Source: Neospora caninum Liverpool (taxonomy: Eukaryota > Apicomplexa > Conoidasida > Eucoccidiorida > Sarcocystidae). Taken from it: 64,000 nt of DNA. The translations under genes and the position numbers were made by a program. This document shows, one piece after another, positions 41,737-53,476 of this stretch. The stretch spans positions 5,237,748 through 5,301,747 of the forward strand of contig NC_018397.1 of assembly GCF_000208865.1 (NCBI RefSeq), read 5' to 3'. The notes under the pieces are model-generated. The model was not told the origin of the DNA, did not search any database, and worked only from the letters and a program-made list of their open reading frames with translations. Numbering within the stretch: position 1 is the first letter of the stretch; every line of letters begins with the position of its first letter.

Positions 41737-44268
41737 TCAAGATTTGTTTCCTCGGCTTTGGGATCGAGTCGGTCCTCGCCCTCTCTCACGTTTCAGGTTC
41801 TCTCTCTCCTGGCGGCTGTCTTTCTCGCGTCTTCCTGGAGAAGCGGCCCGCGGGAGGGAATGCGCAGCCGCCTCGTAAGCCTTCGTTTCAGTAGGGAAAC
41901 CTGTTTCTCCCACAGATCGCGTTCGGCAAGCGAGGAGTCGAGTCGTCAACTCCTCTCTTAAGAAGTTTCTGAGTTTTTGAAAGGCGTCGACTCTCTCGGC
42001 GATGCGCTTTCTGCTGTCTGCTGTCTCGTTGTCGGGCTCTGTTTTCATCTGCGGGTCCAGTTGCGCCTCGCATTTCCACGAGGGGGGGAAGGCGGGAAGG
42101 CTACATCCTGCCGAGACTGTCTCTCCCGCATTTCCAGGAGGAAACGGAGGCGTTTCGCAGCCTGCGGAAAACGCGAAACCAGCTCGGCTCCTGTGTGAGT
42201 CCGAAACTGCTTGACTCGCATGCCGAGACAAGGCGAGAGCTGAGCTGTCCAGACTCCGCGAGTTTCCCGGGGTTCTGAAAGTCTCGTTCTCCTCAAGCGG
42301 GGTTGCGTTTCTCCCGGGAGATCGCTCTCGCGAAGGAGACAGGACTCGTTCCTCCCCGCGTTCCTGAGCACCATCCGCCTGCGTTGCCGAGACCGCAGGA
42401 CCGCGAACGCACCGCCAGCGCACGTCGTCAATCTCTTCTTTCTCAGGGGGGAGAAAGAGACGCGCGTGGGGGGTGGGCAAGCTCTGCTTCTTCTTGTCCT
42501 CTTCTGGTTCGCCGCCTCTGTGCGCCGCTCCGTCTTTTGCTGTTGAACGCGCAGTAGAGCCGAAGGGAAAGGCAGTCTTTGGCGCTGGAGATGGGACGAA
42601 CGGAGACGGTGGCGCCGGAGAGAGACAGGCACACTGAGGCGGAGAGACAGATGGGAAAAAAGCGAGGAGCGGCGGTCGCTTTCTTCCTACAGGCTCAGGG
42701 TCCACGGGCAAGCTAAAAGAAGGACGAGAAGAAGAGAGCGAGGGACGCGAAGAAGAGAGAGAGGAAGGCGAACACGTTTGTGCTGCCCATGCAAAGGCCC
42801 CCTTGTCAAGAGAAGCTGAAGTTGTGGAAGGCGAAGAGCGCGACGAGAAAGGAAGAGAAGAAGGAAACGAGAACGCAGGCACCGAAGACGGAGCAGCCTC
42901 TGCAGGGGGAGAAGACGAGCAAGAAGGTGCACAAACGGGGGAGGATAAAGGCTGTGGAACGAGGGAGATACTTCGAAACGCGTCCTTAGAGGCGGGTTCC
43001 GCGGGTTGGTGGATTTGACTCAACGGAAGTTGCTGAAAACCGTCTTTTTTGAGAACGCTGTCTGCGAGTCTTGACGGACTGACAGGTCCTCGCTTGCCGC
43101 TGGCAAGATGCGGAGAGACCGACTCAGCGCCGGAAGAAGCAGAGAAGAGAAAAGGCTGAGGAGGCACAGGAAAAGAACGAGAAGACACGGCCGGAAGGGA
43201 AGAGGAGACTGGGGGAGTGAAGTCTGAGCTGGCCTTTGGCGCTGGAAAACAGCGAGGAAAACCAGTAGAAGGCAGGCGAGGATGATCTCTAGGCAATTCC
43301 GTACAGCTAGATGCTCTGCCGGACTCAGGCGTTCGAGACCAAGGCGGCAGGAGGGGACATAACGAAGCCTGAAACGCGTCCTGTTTTGAGCTACTACCTT
43401 CATAAGGCGCTGGCGTGCACGACGAGACGCGAAACAGCGCCGGACAAAATCGAAGAGAAGTCGTTTTTTCACTCGGAGGTCTTCTGCCCGTGCCGACTCT
43501 CCCGGCATCAGAAGGGGAAGGAAGGGAGGCGGCAGTCGAAGGAGACGAAGGACACGAATGGAAAGAAGAGAAAGACGCTGTGCTCAGATGCGTGCCTGAA
43601 GAAGACGCTGGCCAGGCTGGGGTCGGCGCAACACCCGGGAAGACGCGACGACGCGGACAGCATGGATTTTGTGCTTCACACGCAGCCACCGCCGCGCTAC
43701 GCAAAGGCAGTGAAGACGAAGGTGTGCACTGGAAACTTTCTGCCGGTGTAGGTATTTCTCGGCTGAGAGAAACCCGCGGAGGCAAGAAAGGACCCGACGG
43801 AGGGGGAAACGGAGAAGCGAAACAGGCAGGAACAGAGACAGCAGGAGGAGAAAACGGCGACGTGCAAGACATGGAAGACGGAGACGATGGTGTCTGCTCA
43901 AATGAGATATTTGGAGATTGCGACACTCGCGGTGGGCGCGAAGAAATGGGAAAACGGAGAGGATAGGCAGGAACCGCTTCGGTACACTGTGGAGATTCCG
44001 ACTCACTAAGGCTCGCGCCGAGCGAAGCTGAGTGCGGTATGGCTTCAGGACGTTCTTTCCTTTCACTCGAAGAAGAGAGATCTGAGTCAAACACTGGAGG
44101 TTTATCAATAGGTAAGGGCGTCTCCTTGAGCGAAGCTGCTTCTTCTCTGTCTTGAACGAAATGCACGTGGCGCAGATACGCCGCGCGCATTTCCTGGTAA
44201 ACATCGTCAGGATCCAGTGCCCTGTTGCTTGAAAGTGGACGTTTCACCTCTTCCTGGATCTCCATCAT
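41737..44268 (-). CDS. Hypothetical Ser/Pro-rich protein
   Basis: I do not recognise this protein. One long minus-strand open frame gives 843 aa from the ATG at 44268 (MMEIQEEVKR) to the stop at 41737. The frame is open further upstream but runs into the (TA)n tract at 44387-44422, which reads as YIYIYI, so coding is unlikely there; an upstream exon spliced near 44300 is possible. The N-terminal 60 residues are helical and charged (DPDDVYQEMRAAYLRHVHF). The central 600 residues are dominated by Ser, Pro, Phe and Ala (many PSS, SSP and FPS clusters) and predicted disordered. The last 110 residues include a helix (KRIAERVDAFQKLRNFLREE) and an Arg/Ser/Glu-rich tail. Its open length in a region rich in stops on other frames supports coding. 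It is read in the same direction as the LysM gene 5 kb away. Confidence 0.6.
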   Translation of the reverse strand: MMEIQEEVKRPLSSNRALDPDDVYQEMRAAYLRHVHFVQDREEAASLKETPLPIDKPPVFDSDLSSSSERKERPEAIPHSASLGASLSESESPQCTEAVPAYPLRFPISSRPPRVSQSPNISFEQTPSSPSSMSCTSPFSPPAVSVPACFASPFPPPSGPFLPPRVSLSREIPTPAESFQCTPSSSLPLRSAAVAACEAQNPCCPRRRVFPGVAPTPAWPASSSGTHLSTASFSSFHSCPSSPSTAASLPSPSDAGRVGTGRRPPSEKTTSLRFCPALFRVSSCTPAPYEGSSSKQDAFQASLCPLLPPWSRTPESGRASSCTELPRDHPRLPSTGFPRCFPAPKASSDFTPPVSSSLPAVSSRSFPVPPQPFLFSASSGAESVSPHLASGKRGPVSPSRLADSVLKKDGFQQLPLSQIHQPAEPASKDAFRSISLVPQPLSSPVCAPSCSSSPPAEAAPSSVPAFSFPSSLPFSSRSSPSTTSASLDKGAFAWAAQTCSPSSLSSSRPSLSSSRPSFSLPVDPEPVGRKRPPLLAFFPSVSPPQCACLSPAPPSPFVPSPAPKTAFPFGSTARSTAKDGAAHRGGEPEEDKKKQSLPTPHARLFLPPEKEEIDDVRWRCVRGPAVSATQADGAQERGEERVLSPSRERSPGRNATPLEENETFRTPGNSRSLDSSALALSRHASQAVSDSHRSRAGFAFSAGCETPPFPPGNAGETVSAGCSLPAFPPSWKCEAQLDPQMKTEPDNETADSRKRIAERVDAFQKLRNFLREELTTRLLACRTRSVGETGFPTETKAYEAAAHSLPRAASPGRREKDSRQERENLKRERGRGPTRSQSRGNKS

Positions 44269-44383
44269 TGCTTCGCGGCAATTCCCAGCTGCCTTTATGC
44301 TCACATATGTACATGGATTTAGGGTGGTATGCATGCTCGACCACAGGAATGTACTGCTGTTTCTGGAGTAACGTGAAAATGTT

Positions 44384-44386
<3 letters not shown>

Positions 44387-44422
<36 letters not shown>
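44387..44422. repeat. (TA)18 microsatellite
   Basis: 36 bp of uninterrupted AT alternation, upstream of the Ser/Pro-rich gene. Confidence 0.9.
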
Positions 44423-44427
<5 letters not shown>

Positions 44428-45547
44428 GACAATGATATCATGTATACATGGTCTGCTGGTGTTTTGCAAGCGAGTCAACAAAACTCTTCTGGTTTGGTTT
44501 GGGCTCTATCTCTCAGCCTGTGCGAGTCTCCACAAAAGATGAGGGAGGTTTTGCCTCTCTGGAAAGAAACACGACAAGAAAAAAAACAAAGACTACATCC
44601 TCCAAGGACTGTCTCTCGACTGTTGGGCAGTGATCTGCTCCCACCTAGCCACATGCTGACATGCAAGCACCTCTTTCTATGTATGTACAAGAATATATAT
44701 ATATATATATATATATGGAGGTATTTGTAGACATACACATAGGATATGGATGCGGAAGCAGAAGACCAGAAGAATCAAAGAATCGTTTTTGCCACGTTGA
44801 GGTTTAAAATGACACGTGTTGTAGGGCCCGGGATCTCCGTTCGCGTACAAACTGAGTTGCCAAAGACGACACACTTATACACTTTCACCATATATATATC
44901 TATATATTAGGTGCCTGCGCAGAGTTATCCATGTACTGGAAGCGATTTATATGAAATATCCAATATGAATAGAACTCTCTATACGTCAATGGGGAAAATG
45001 AACGCGTTCTCCTGCCTAACCCAGACGGGCCAATCACGCAGTTGCATTCATTTTCATCGCCGAAGAACAGCCCCCAGCTAAGGCTCGAAGTCGCCCGTGA
45101 AGCATGCAGTGCCCAGATAGAAGAAAAACAAAACACCTCTTGTATGGGCCTTTTGTGGAAATGGTAGAAAGACGAGCAACGTGAAAAAGGGGGAGTGCGT
45201 TCAACCGAACCTTAACGTGGCTTCAAACTTTCCTTGGTCAAAAACGACAAGTCACACTCGTAGACAAGATGAGACTCCTTTTGAGACAAAAGGTAACAAG
45301 AAAGGGGTGACGCAACCTGGCCGATGGTTCTCCACGAGAAAAACGGGGCGACAGACCCCTTGAAAGCAGACCGCATGCAGTCCGACTCTCGTTCTCCGTC
45401 ACGAAAAATCCTCTTCCTCAACTAGGAACTTCACGCACATATATTGACACTCGCGAGAACCTACATGCAAACGCATTTATTACCACACATGCCACGTTTT
45501 TGAACCAATACAGTCTCCGTCTCTTCCCTCTCTCTACGTATAGATAC

Positions 45548-45548
<1 letters not shown>

Positions 45549-45595
<47 letters not shown>
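45549..45595. repeat. (TA)23 microsatellite, longest in the window
   Basis: 47 bp of uninterrupted TA alternation ending in tatgcatatg. Confidence 0.92.
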
Positions 45596-45598
<3 letters not shown>

Positions 45599-48500
45599 TA
45601 TGTGTTGATGCAAAATGGATTCACGGGTTGTTGTGCAACCTGCAGGGAGAGGACAGTGCAAGTCGAAGAGAGGACACGGTTGTCTTTTGCACAGAGGAAA
45701 GTCGCAAAACGCGGGAGAGTATCGGCGTTCGCTTGCCTCAACAACGATGCGGCGGGACGGGCCTTGAGGCATACACCCGGACATGCTCACACAAGCTCTT
45801 CGATGAAGGATCTAGGCATTTGAATAGCCGAAAAGTAGAGCAAAATTCCTTCCCAAGAGCGGGAATAACCTCACGGTCCACAAAAACCGTGCATACAAGG
45901 AGAGCTCGCGTTCTCAGAAGCCCGCTCTGCTCAGTTGAACCTTCAGAAGATCTCCACGGACTGAAAACGGTTGCGGCGCCTGTGATCCGGCAAAGAGGCG
46001 TAGAACTTCCAGCAAGGACACAAAAAGTCCAAGCACTGGATATGGATTTTGCATGCAAGAAGACCCCGACATTAGCTCGACGCTTTCGAACGCGTTTCTG
46101 TAGAAAACAAAGAGCATTCGGCAGACAGAAAAGAGGAACTACATGTAAACTCCGCACTGAGTGGTTTTAGCTTCGGTGGAACTTTCAAAATAACTCCTCG
46201 ACGGGGGAGCCTTGAGCACATTTGCATCTCTCATTACCACAACCCTCCTTGAGCGACACGACGGGCACTCTAGATATAAACCTTCTTTTTCTCTGGGACA
46301 CAACACCCAACCTTGGACGCTTGAAAGCGCCTCGATTTCAGGCCATGCAAACGTTTCCCGGAAATCTTTTCGAACGCGCGTGTCCTCGGTTCACGCACAG
46401 TTTTCGTCGGTGCGGTCTCCTTCCTTCGGTTTAAACGCCCGGTCGAAACGCTCTCGGTTTCTTTACAACAAAGCCCGGTTTCGCCTGTGTCCTGACTGGG
46501 AGTGGGTGAGGAATCCCTTTTGCTTGGGCCAAGATATGCCTTACACGCTGTTGGAGCCGACTCACGCCCTCACAAGAGGCGCGAGTCTACAGACGTTCAA
46601 AGCGGCTCTTTTGCGCTTTCTGGATGCCTGAAAAGATCCAGCTCTCTTCTCGCAGGTCGACAAGCACAACTGCCACTTGCATATTCGGGGGAACAAACGC
46701 CCCTGATTTCAGAACGCGCACGAGAGCCGGAACACGTCGATAGGTCATTCGAGTGATTCGGTTTCCAGAACCGAAGATTCTTGGGAACCGAAGCAGTTAC
46801 AAACGGTCGGCATTTCTCCTTTTTGAGACGGTTCTGCAATGCGCGTGTCTCTAGGGCATTCACGGCAGTAGAGACAAACCGAGTTTTGAGGCGTCGCAAC
46901 TTGGAATGTCTTACCACGCGATTTTCCCCCTACGGAAAGGCAAGCGTTTCCACGGGTCTTGCTTGTGAGGGTTGGAAATCCTTCAACTCTGCCGAACGCG
47001 TGCCTCGACTTGTGCAACAACGGCCTTTGTAGTGTATAGTGCTGTTACAGGTTCCTGTATCATCGTTTTACATGGCGTTCTAGATATTTGAATGCTCGCA
47101 GCAAACCTGCAGGAAGAGATTCCGGACTTTGAGTCGCCTTTCTTCCTCGTAGGTTGATGACGAAAATCCCGATAAGAATCCTGGATTTTCGTCTGAGGGT
47201 AATGTGAACGTTCAAGATGGGGGCGTGCAGAATGCACCACTCGCCGCCTGTCGATGCCTGGGGTACGTTCTTTGTCAACGAAAGAACCAAAGCATATCGG
47301 TGCGAGAGTTGCGCCACGCAGTGCACTTTTCAGGGGTTTGTCTCACTGAACTGGAGCTGGAATTGCCTTTAGGTTGAAAAGATGGAAATGACACAAACAT
47401 TCACGACCTCGCCGTGTTTCTCGTAACACGCGAGCGGTCGCCTCGTTGGTAGCTTTCTGTGGTGTTGTGCACACGCGATGAGAGAAGCGGAATCCAGATC
47501 AAAAGAGAGCTACAGTTTCCTGTTTTACGTCTGTCCCTTTTCTGCCGCCTGGCGCTTCCAAAGACCTGGGTCCAAGCCTTCATATGGAGATACAGATTCC
47601 CGGATACACCGATAGAAAAATATCCACGTACACAACTATCTTCCTATGTCTCCCTCTCTACCTGTGCACATACATGCATAGGTTTGTGTACGTGCGTGAA
47701 TGTAGTTTTGTTCTCCTTGTATATCTGCCTGTCTGTGCACATCAGATATCTCTGGGCTGTGGTGAGCGAATGGAGAAAGGGGGAAGATTGTTGGGGGATA
47801 CCAGTTGACAGAGCAGGAACGGAGTGGGAGTTCCGTTGGAAGACTTCCGTCTAAGTTTCGGTGAGCAGTTTAGACTAAAAAATACATACGCAGGCCCGAC
47901 GCGGGAGTCTTGAACAGATTTATGAGGAAAGCGTGACTGCGAACGCGCAAAATTTCCCCTCGCTGTCCCCAGCATCTTTGCCCCGAAACAGAGAAAGGCT
48001 GGTCAACTCCCCGTGGAAACCGGCGCCTCGCTCACACGTGCCATCAGCACAGTTCAAAACGACTTTGTCACGTCTTCCACCGCACACAGCGGAGACTGCA
48101 AATCTTTCCTCAAGTTACACCTGTTCTTGCACAAGCACCGACACAAGCTGGATAAGTGCAGAAGCGTGTACATTCTACCCTTACACACACACACAATTCG
48201 GACACCCCCATATTATACATCTACATATATCCTCAAGCAGAGAAACACTTGCATGTACCTGCGTGCTCATACATTGATATATAACTACATTTACATCCGC
48301 ATAACAGGTAAAACACGCAAATACATCTACCTACATATATCTCTCTCTATCGAAGTGTCGTTCGCGCATATGGCGGTGTGATTGCTCGCCATGTAGGTTT
48401 TAACAGCAGGGCTGGGAAAAACGGACTTCTCGACGCCATAAGTCGACCTAGAAGCTGGATTCAACGAGTACCGCAAGAGACTAGCCTCGACATGTTTCCG

Positions 48501-48758
48501 TCACTAACTTGAGAACATTCCCTACCTCAACTGATCAGCTTCTCTCAATGGAGCCAGCGCATACAGAACAGGAGGCTCAGAACGGGAACCGTTCACTTTC
48601 TTCAAACACACGCATCCACACCGCTTGCAATCGACAACGACAACCGTTACACATACCGAGACAGTGCGCTTCCATTTACACGCAGATTGCCTACAAGTGC
48701 CCACAAAATGCTCAGGTGCGCAACGTAGAAGGCCACGCACAAACCTACACGTATATGT

Positions 48759-48761
<3 letters not shown>

Positions 48762-48792
<31 letters not shown>
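48762..48792. repeat. (TA)n microsatellite
   Basis: Alternating AT tract with one ta/at phase break near 48790. Confidence 0.85.
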
Positions 48793-48795
<3 letters not shown>

Positions 48796-49117
48796 CTTCA
48801 TTTGCATATTTGTTTATGATTCTGCAGTCTCATGGTCTTCACGTGGCCGATTTGGGTTCACTCGCACGTAGCGATCGCCTCTCTTCTCGGCTGTCATAGA
48901 ACGGCATCTAACGACATACAGCGCTAGTTTGTCGCTGCGCAAAAGAGCCTCCTTCGTGGTTTGCGGAATTCCTTTCGTCCTCCTTGCCCTCTAGAATGTT
49001 TTGCCGGTACACAACGTGAGCATGCATGTGAAAAGAGATCCATGTACGCAAATACCTATATTCACGTATACCCAGAGAAGCACACACACATGCACACCTG
49101 TACAAGTATTTATCTTT

Positions 49118-49144
49118 ACATATATATATATATATATATATATC
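49118..49144. repeat. (TA)n microsatellite
   Basis: About 13 AT units. Confidence 0.85.
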
Positions 49145-49220
49145 CATATATACGTACGCGTGTATGTGTACAGACGGAGATGTAGTTCCCACTGTGTTTG
49201 ATAAATGGACCTTCCGCACC

Positions 49221-50414
49221 TTAGAACTCCCGCATTTCTACACCGATTGGTTCTCGCCTCGTTTCTCCTGGGCGGAACCTCAGCCTCGACGGCAATCCTG
49301 GAGGCCCGCGCCTGCCTGTGCGCGGTCGGGGAGACTGCGTCGAGAAGAGCGAAGACTCCTCGTCGAGAGCCGGACCCGACAGGGCTGTGCTCGCAGTGCT
49401 GAGGGAGGACGAGATTCTTCCAATGATTCGAGGGAGGTGCGCAGAGTCTCCCGAGTGCCCGCCTGCGCGGTCTTCCGAGACGGGGGCGAGCGAATCTTCA
49501 TCCACGAGGCTGATGTACCGCGCCGAAGAGGGGGAAAACAGCGATCGCGCGTGGATGAGAGAAGACACAGAGAACCCCGGATTCCGCGCTCGGGTCGTTG
49601 CCCGGTGCGCCTCGAGCTCCCTGGAGAAAACGGACACAGACACTCAAAGCAGGCGAAAAGGCGTAGTTTCGCTTCTCCACACAAAGCAAAGCTGCGTCTT
49701 CCTCTCGTCCAACTCAGAATTGTCCTCAGACGTGCTCGCTCGACGGGGTGCGCCGCACATCCCGGGAAGTCCATCTCGCCTCGCGTCGCCACGACACAGA
49801 GACAGCCAGAGGCAGAGAGAGTACCCCTCTCCACATGCATGTCGCCGCAAGGTACATATGAACCGAGAGAGCGAGAACACGAGACCGCACACTCAGGTCA
49901 CCGACACAGACAGAGAGACACGTGCACCAAGGTATCTAGCGCTCCACGCTCCGACACACACACACACACACACACGCAGCAGACGCTCTCTGGGCCTGCA
50001 GGCCGCCTTTTCCACGAGCACGCATGGGTTGCGCTCCACGCGAAACACGAAAAGACGTCGAGAAGAGGGCTGGGACTGACGCGTCGACGCGCGGCCCCTG
50101 TCAAGAGTCTCTCGACGCTGGAGACAGCTTTTCTTGCTCCGCAGGCAAGTCTGTGCGAGAGAAACTCACCGATGCCACTCCGCGTCTTCCATCATGGCCT
50201 CGCGAGCGCGAACCACATCGCCGTCGGTGACAGAGAGATAGGCGAGAATCTCCGGAGGCGTCACATCCAGTTCGTCTTGCCAACGTTTTAGCAAGCAGCA
50301 ATCCGCCCGCGCGAGATCCGCGTCGCCCTACAGAGAAAAGAAAGAGAAACCCAATCGTCAACGAGCAAAAAACCAAAAACTACACACACGCAGTCACACA
50401 CCCACGACACCAAA

Positions 50415-50445
<31 letters not shown>

Positions 50446-51662
50446 ATTGGATAGAGTCATACAACACGCAGTGGTACAAAATGTGCACGGCGAAGCCCAA
50501 TGCGGATCTAAAACGTGAAAATATGAACCTAGATGCCTGGAGATGCAAGGAATACGACAATACACACTCTACCTATCTATATCTGTATCTGTCTATCTCT
50601 CCGTCTATCTATCTCTCTCTGTCTATCTCTATCTCTCTCTGTCGGTCTATCTCTGTCTCTCTATCTGTCTATCTCTCTATCTTTCTATGTGTATCTGTCT
50701 ATCTGCCTATGTATCTACATCTATCTATATCTCTCTACCTCTCTATCCCTATCTCTCTATCTATCCATATGTACGACGAGGCTGTATGAATATGTGTGCG
50801 TGAAAACGCGGGAACTTTCCGCTCTCGGAGTTTGTTTGCTTACATTCCTGAAGGCGAGTTGGGCGCGGGCGAGTTTCGGATCGACGCCTGCTTGCCGGAC
50901 GATTGCCTCCACCATCATTGCAGTGTGCGCAGATTTTTGCACCGCTTCGGGGACTTCCATTCTCATGCATGCGCGCGGCGAGGAATCTCCGTCGCCTCTC
51001 CCCGCGTGGCTGTTCCGCTGTGAGCCTCCCGAAGCTTTGTTCGGCAACTCGCCCGTTCTTGCGCACGCGTCTCCTGCGCGGCCTCGGCCCACCTCGTCTC
51101 TTCTCTCCCCATGCTGAAAAGGAGACGCGTTCCGACCGCACCCGTCCCTGTCAAGCGCATCCTCCGCACCGGACAGAGCAGGCGAACACCCAGAAGGAGA
51201 GGAGAGAGCGTGAGTTCCCTGCTTTTGGCAGCGGCCGTTGCAGGGAATGAGGAGTTCGTTTTTGTACCAGATATCTGTGGAAGAAAGGTGATTTGCCACC
51301 ATGATATGGGAAACAGGAACGTCGTACTGGAGCGCAATGGAGAGGAGGGTGTCTGCCGCCTGAATCCGGTGGATGTGCGTGCACGAGTGTTCCTCCGCTT
51401 TCTCTTCTTCCGCGCTCGAGTCGACTCTGTGGTACTCGAGGCCGTCGCGCTGTTTTGTCTCCTTTCGCCAAGGCTTCTCTTCGAAAGAGGCCTGGGCCGA
51501 GAAGCTGGACGACGCGCTCGGAGCCAGAGGCGCGGAATTTTCGCGGCTAAACCGCGACTCAGAGAGACGCCCAAACGCCCCGGGACCGGTCCCCTCGTCC
51601 GCCCTCCGAGAGAGAGGACTGTCGGCCGCCCGCCGCGCCGGAAGCACGCGACGGAGCGTCAT
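49221..51662 (-). CDS. LysM-domain protein
   Basis: Three minus-strand exons join in phase: 50844-51662, 50170-50327 and 49221-49620; 458 aa from the ATG at 51662. An earlier in-frame ATG at 51854 would add 64 residues that look like translated leader. Residues 96-141 form one LysM motif: HIHRIQAADTLLSIALQYD, VSHIMVANHL, IWYKNELLIPC, matching the H.V...DTL..IA..Y.V....I...N.L.....I.....L.IP pattern. Upstream is Ser/Arg-rich with no signal peptide, so like animal LYSMD proteins it may act inside the cell; LysM binds N-acetylglucosamine polymers in cell-wall contexts, but that ligand is not implied here. Exon 2 encodes a compact helical segment (DVTPPEILAYLSVTDGDVVRAREAM) that resembles a UBA-type fold, an inference only. 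Exon 3 is Ser/Arg-rich. Divergent from the WRAP73-like gene. Confidence 0.85.
49954..49975. repeat. (CA)n microsatellite in LysM intron 2
   Basis: About 11 AC units. Confidence 0.85.
50414..50443. repeat. (TA)n microsatellite in LysM intron 1
   Basis: Alternating TA tract of about 13 units. Confidence 0.85.
50569..50768. repeat. (CTAT/CTCT/CTGT)n repeat in LysM intron 1
   Basis: About 200 bp of imperfect tetranucleotide units (ctat, ctct, ctgt). Confidence 0.85.
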
Positions 51663-52154
51663 GGCGCGCGCAAAAAGAGCGGAAAACGAAGGGGAAGAAC
51701 ATAAAAGAAAGGGGAGAAAAAGATAAAAAACGCGGGCGAAATGCACACGGAAAAGGAAGAGAAGAGACCCGATGGCTGCTGACCGAGGGGAAAACAGATT
51801 ATTCGGGGCGAAGCGAGGACGGAGTGAGGGAAGAAGACGCGCCTGTCTGTACACTTTGGTGCTCGAGATGAAGAGGACATCGCAGGGAATGAAACCAAAA
51901 CAGGATCGACTCCCGCTTTATGAGGACGTCCACGACCGCAGGTGAAAAGCGACGGAAAAAAGAAAGTGCAGAAGATAACGCTGCTGACGCTCCGCTGAAA
52001 AATGCTTGCGGGAATCACGTTTGCAAACCAGGAGAGGAAAGGGAATAGAAACGAAACAGCATTGGCAGGTGAAGGCACGAACGCGAAGAAGAACCAGCGG
52101 AGATACGCGACAAACACGGGAAAGAGACACCAAGACAGATTGAGGGAGAGACAC

Positions 52155-52375
52155 TATGAAAGAGATTAAGCGAGTGAGGAAGAGATAAGACAGAGATTAT
52201 GGAAGAGACGAAGAAAGAGATTACGAAAGAAATCGGGAAAATACTAAAAACGTTAAGCAAGAGAGTAAGAGGGAGATTAAGCGCGACACTAAGAGAAAGA
52301 CTGCGGAAGAGAGATCAACAGAGAGATTGAAGAAGAGAGTAAGCGAGATACTAAGAGTGATGACAGAGAAAAAGG
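52155..52375. repeat. Degenerate purine-rich repeats
   Basis: Recurring pieces agagattaag, gaagagagt, aagcgag and actaagag at irregular 25-45 bp spacing. Confidence 0.6.
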
Positions 52376-53476
52376 AGACACAGAGACAAGGCGAAGGGAA
52401 ACCAAGCGAGCGCGCTGACCGCGTTGCTGACCCGAGGAAGAAGAAGTGAAGGCTCCTCTTCAGTCAAGAAACAAACGCGACAACCTCCTGCCTCAGGGGG
52501 GCCGAGCTGAGACCGCACCACCGTCTCGGCCCTCTTTCATTTCCCGCGGTTTTGCCAGCGGTTGAAGGCATGCAAGAAGGCTGAGAGAACGACGACATAG
52601 AGCATAGAGTGGCGACCGAATGACGAAAAGCACGAGAAACAGGCGCGAGAACCGCGGGAAAAAACCCGAGAGCTGAGGCTGCCGGGAAGACCGCGAACTG
52701 AATGACACTTTTTTTCAGCGCGGCTTTTTCCTGGCAGCCATCCGGGAGAGAGAGGAAGGCGCCGGGAGTTCGGTTTCTCTTTCGATGCAAAAACCTGGAA
52801 AAACAAAGAAGTCCGTAAATCCCAAAAAACCTCGAGTCCTCCGCCAGCATGCGTCGAGCGAGCGGCCGCGCATGCAGCTGGGACGGGAGAACGCCCTTGG
52901 TTTTTCCTAAACCCGAGAAGAGGCGGTTGGACAGAGAATGCGCTTTCTCTCCGCGAGACGGCAGAGTGAAAGCAAGCGCACATCCCTTTTAGATGCGCGG
53001 CGCAGTTTTCTTTGAAAGACAACGCCGCGGTTTCACAGAGGTGGAGAGTTCGATATGTCCAACAAACAGCGTGGAGCCTGTGCGCTGCAAGACTCGTGTC
53101 GATCTCGGTTAGTGTCTTCTCAACTTTCCGCGGACTCGCTGCACACACAGACAGGCAAGAGCCTGCGTGGGGGCGCGAGGTGTATGCCTTGCCGCGCGTC
53201 TTCTTCGGTGTCTCCTTTTCCTCCGACCGTCAAAAAAACTGCTTTCCGCCGTTTCCCTCCCCGGTGTCTTCGACGCCTTTAGCCCGGTCTACACGCTATA
53301 GGGCGAGACTGCGCAAAGGAAAGTGCACTGACCTCTGGGCCGAGGCGGCGCATACCGTTCTGACACGACCTCGATTCACGAATTTCTTCCCCGGAAACTC
53401 CCTCCTCTCCCGTCCCGTCCTCGTGTGCCTGAACAAAAACGCGTGGTCTGCACATACACGCCCTGTGCACCTCTTG

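Larger units (their letters stand above)
44423..49220. other. Large gene-free spacer upstream of the Ser/Pro-rich gene
   Basis: About 4.8 kb without a supportable gene. It holds (TA)n tracts at 44694-44715, 45549-45595, 48762-48790 and 49118-49143. Between about 45600 and 47400 the sequence lacks microsatellites and pyrimidine bias; short open frames there (up to 180 codons) have no domains and no splice-phase partners. It may contain 5' exons of the Ser/Pro-rich gene, the LysM 3' UTR, or non-coding transcripts. Confidence 0.45.

Noticed and set aside
44300..44481. N-terminal 71 codons of the open frame containing YIYIYIYIY
   Set aside because: Encoded by a (TA)18 microsatellite; a start at 44268 or an upstream spliced exon is more likely.
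45628..46631. Open frames of 140-180 codons on the plus strand
   Set aside because: No domain, repeats, codon bias or splice-phase partner that would support coding.
49164..50291. 375-codon plus-strand open frame
   Set aside because: It is antisense to LysM exons 2-3, whose splice sites and phases agree on the minus strand; its translation is Arg/Ser/His-rich with no domain.
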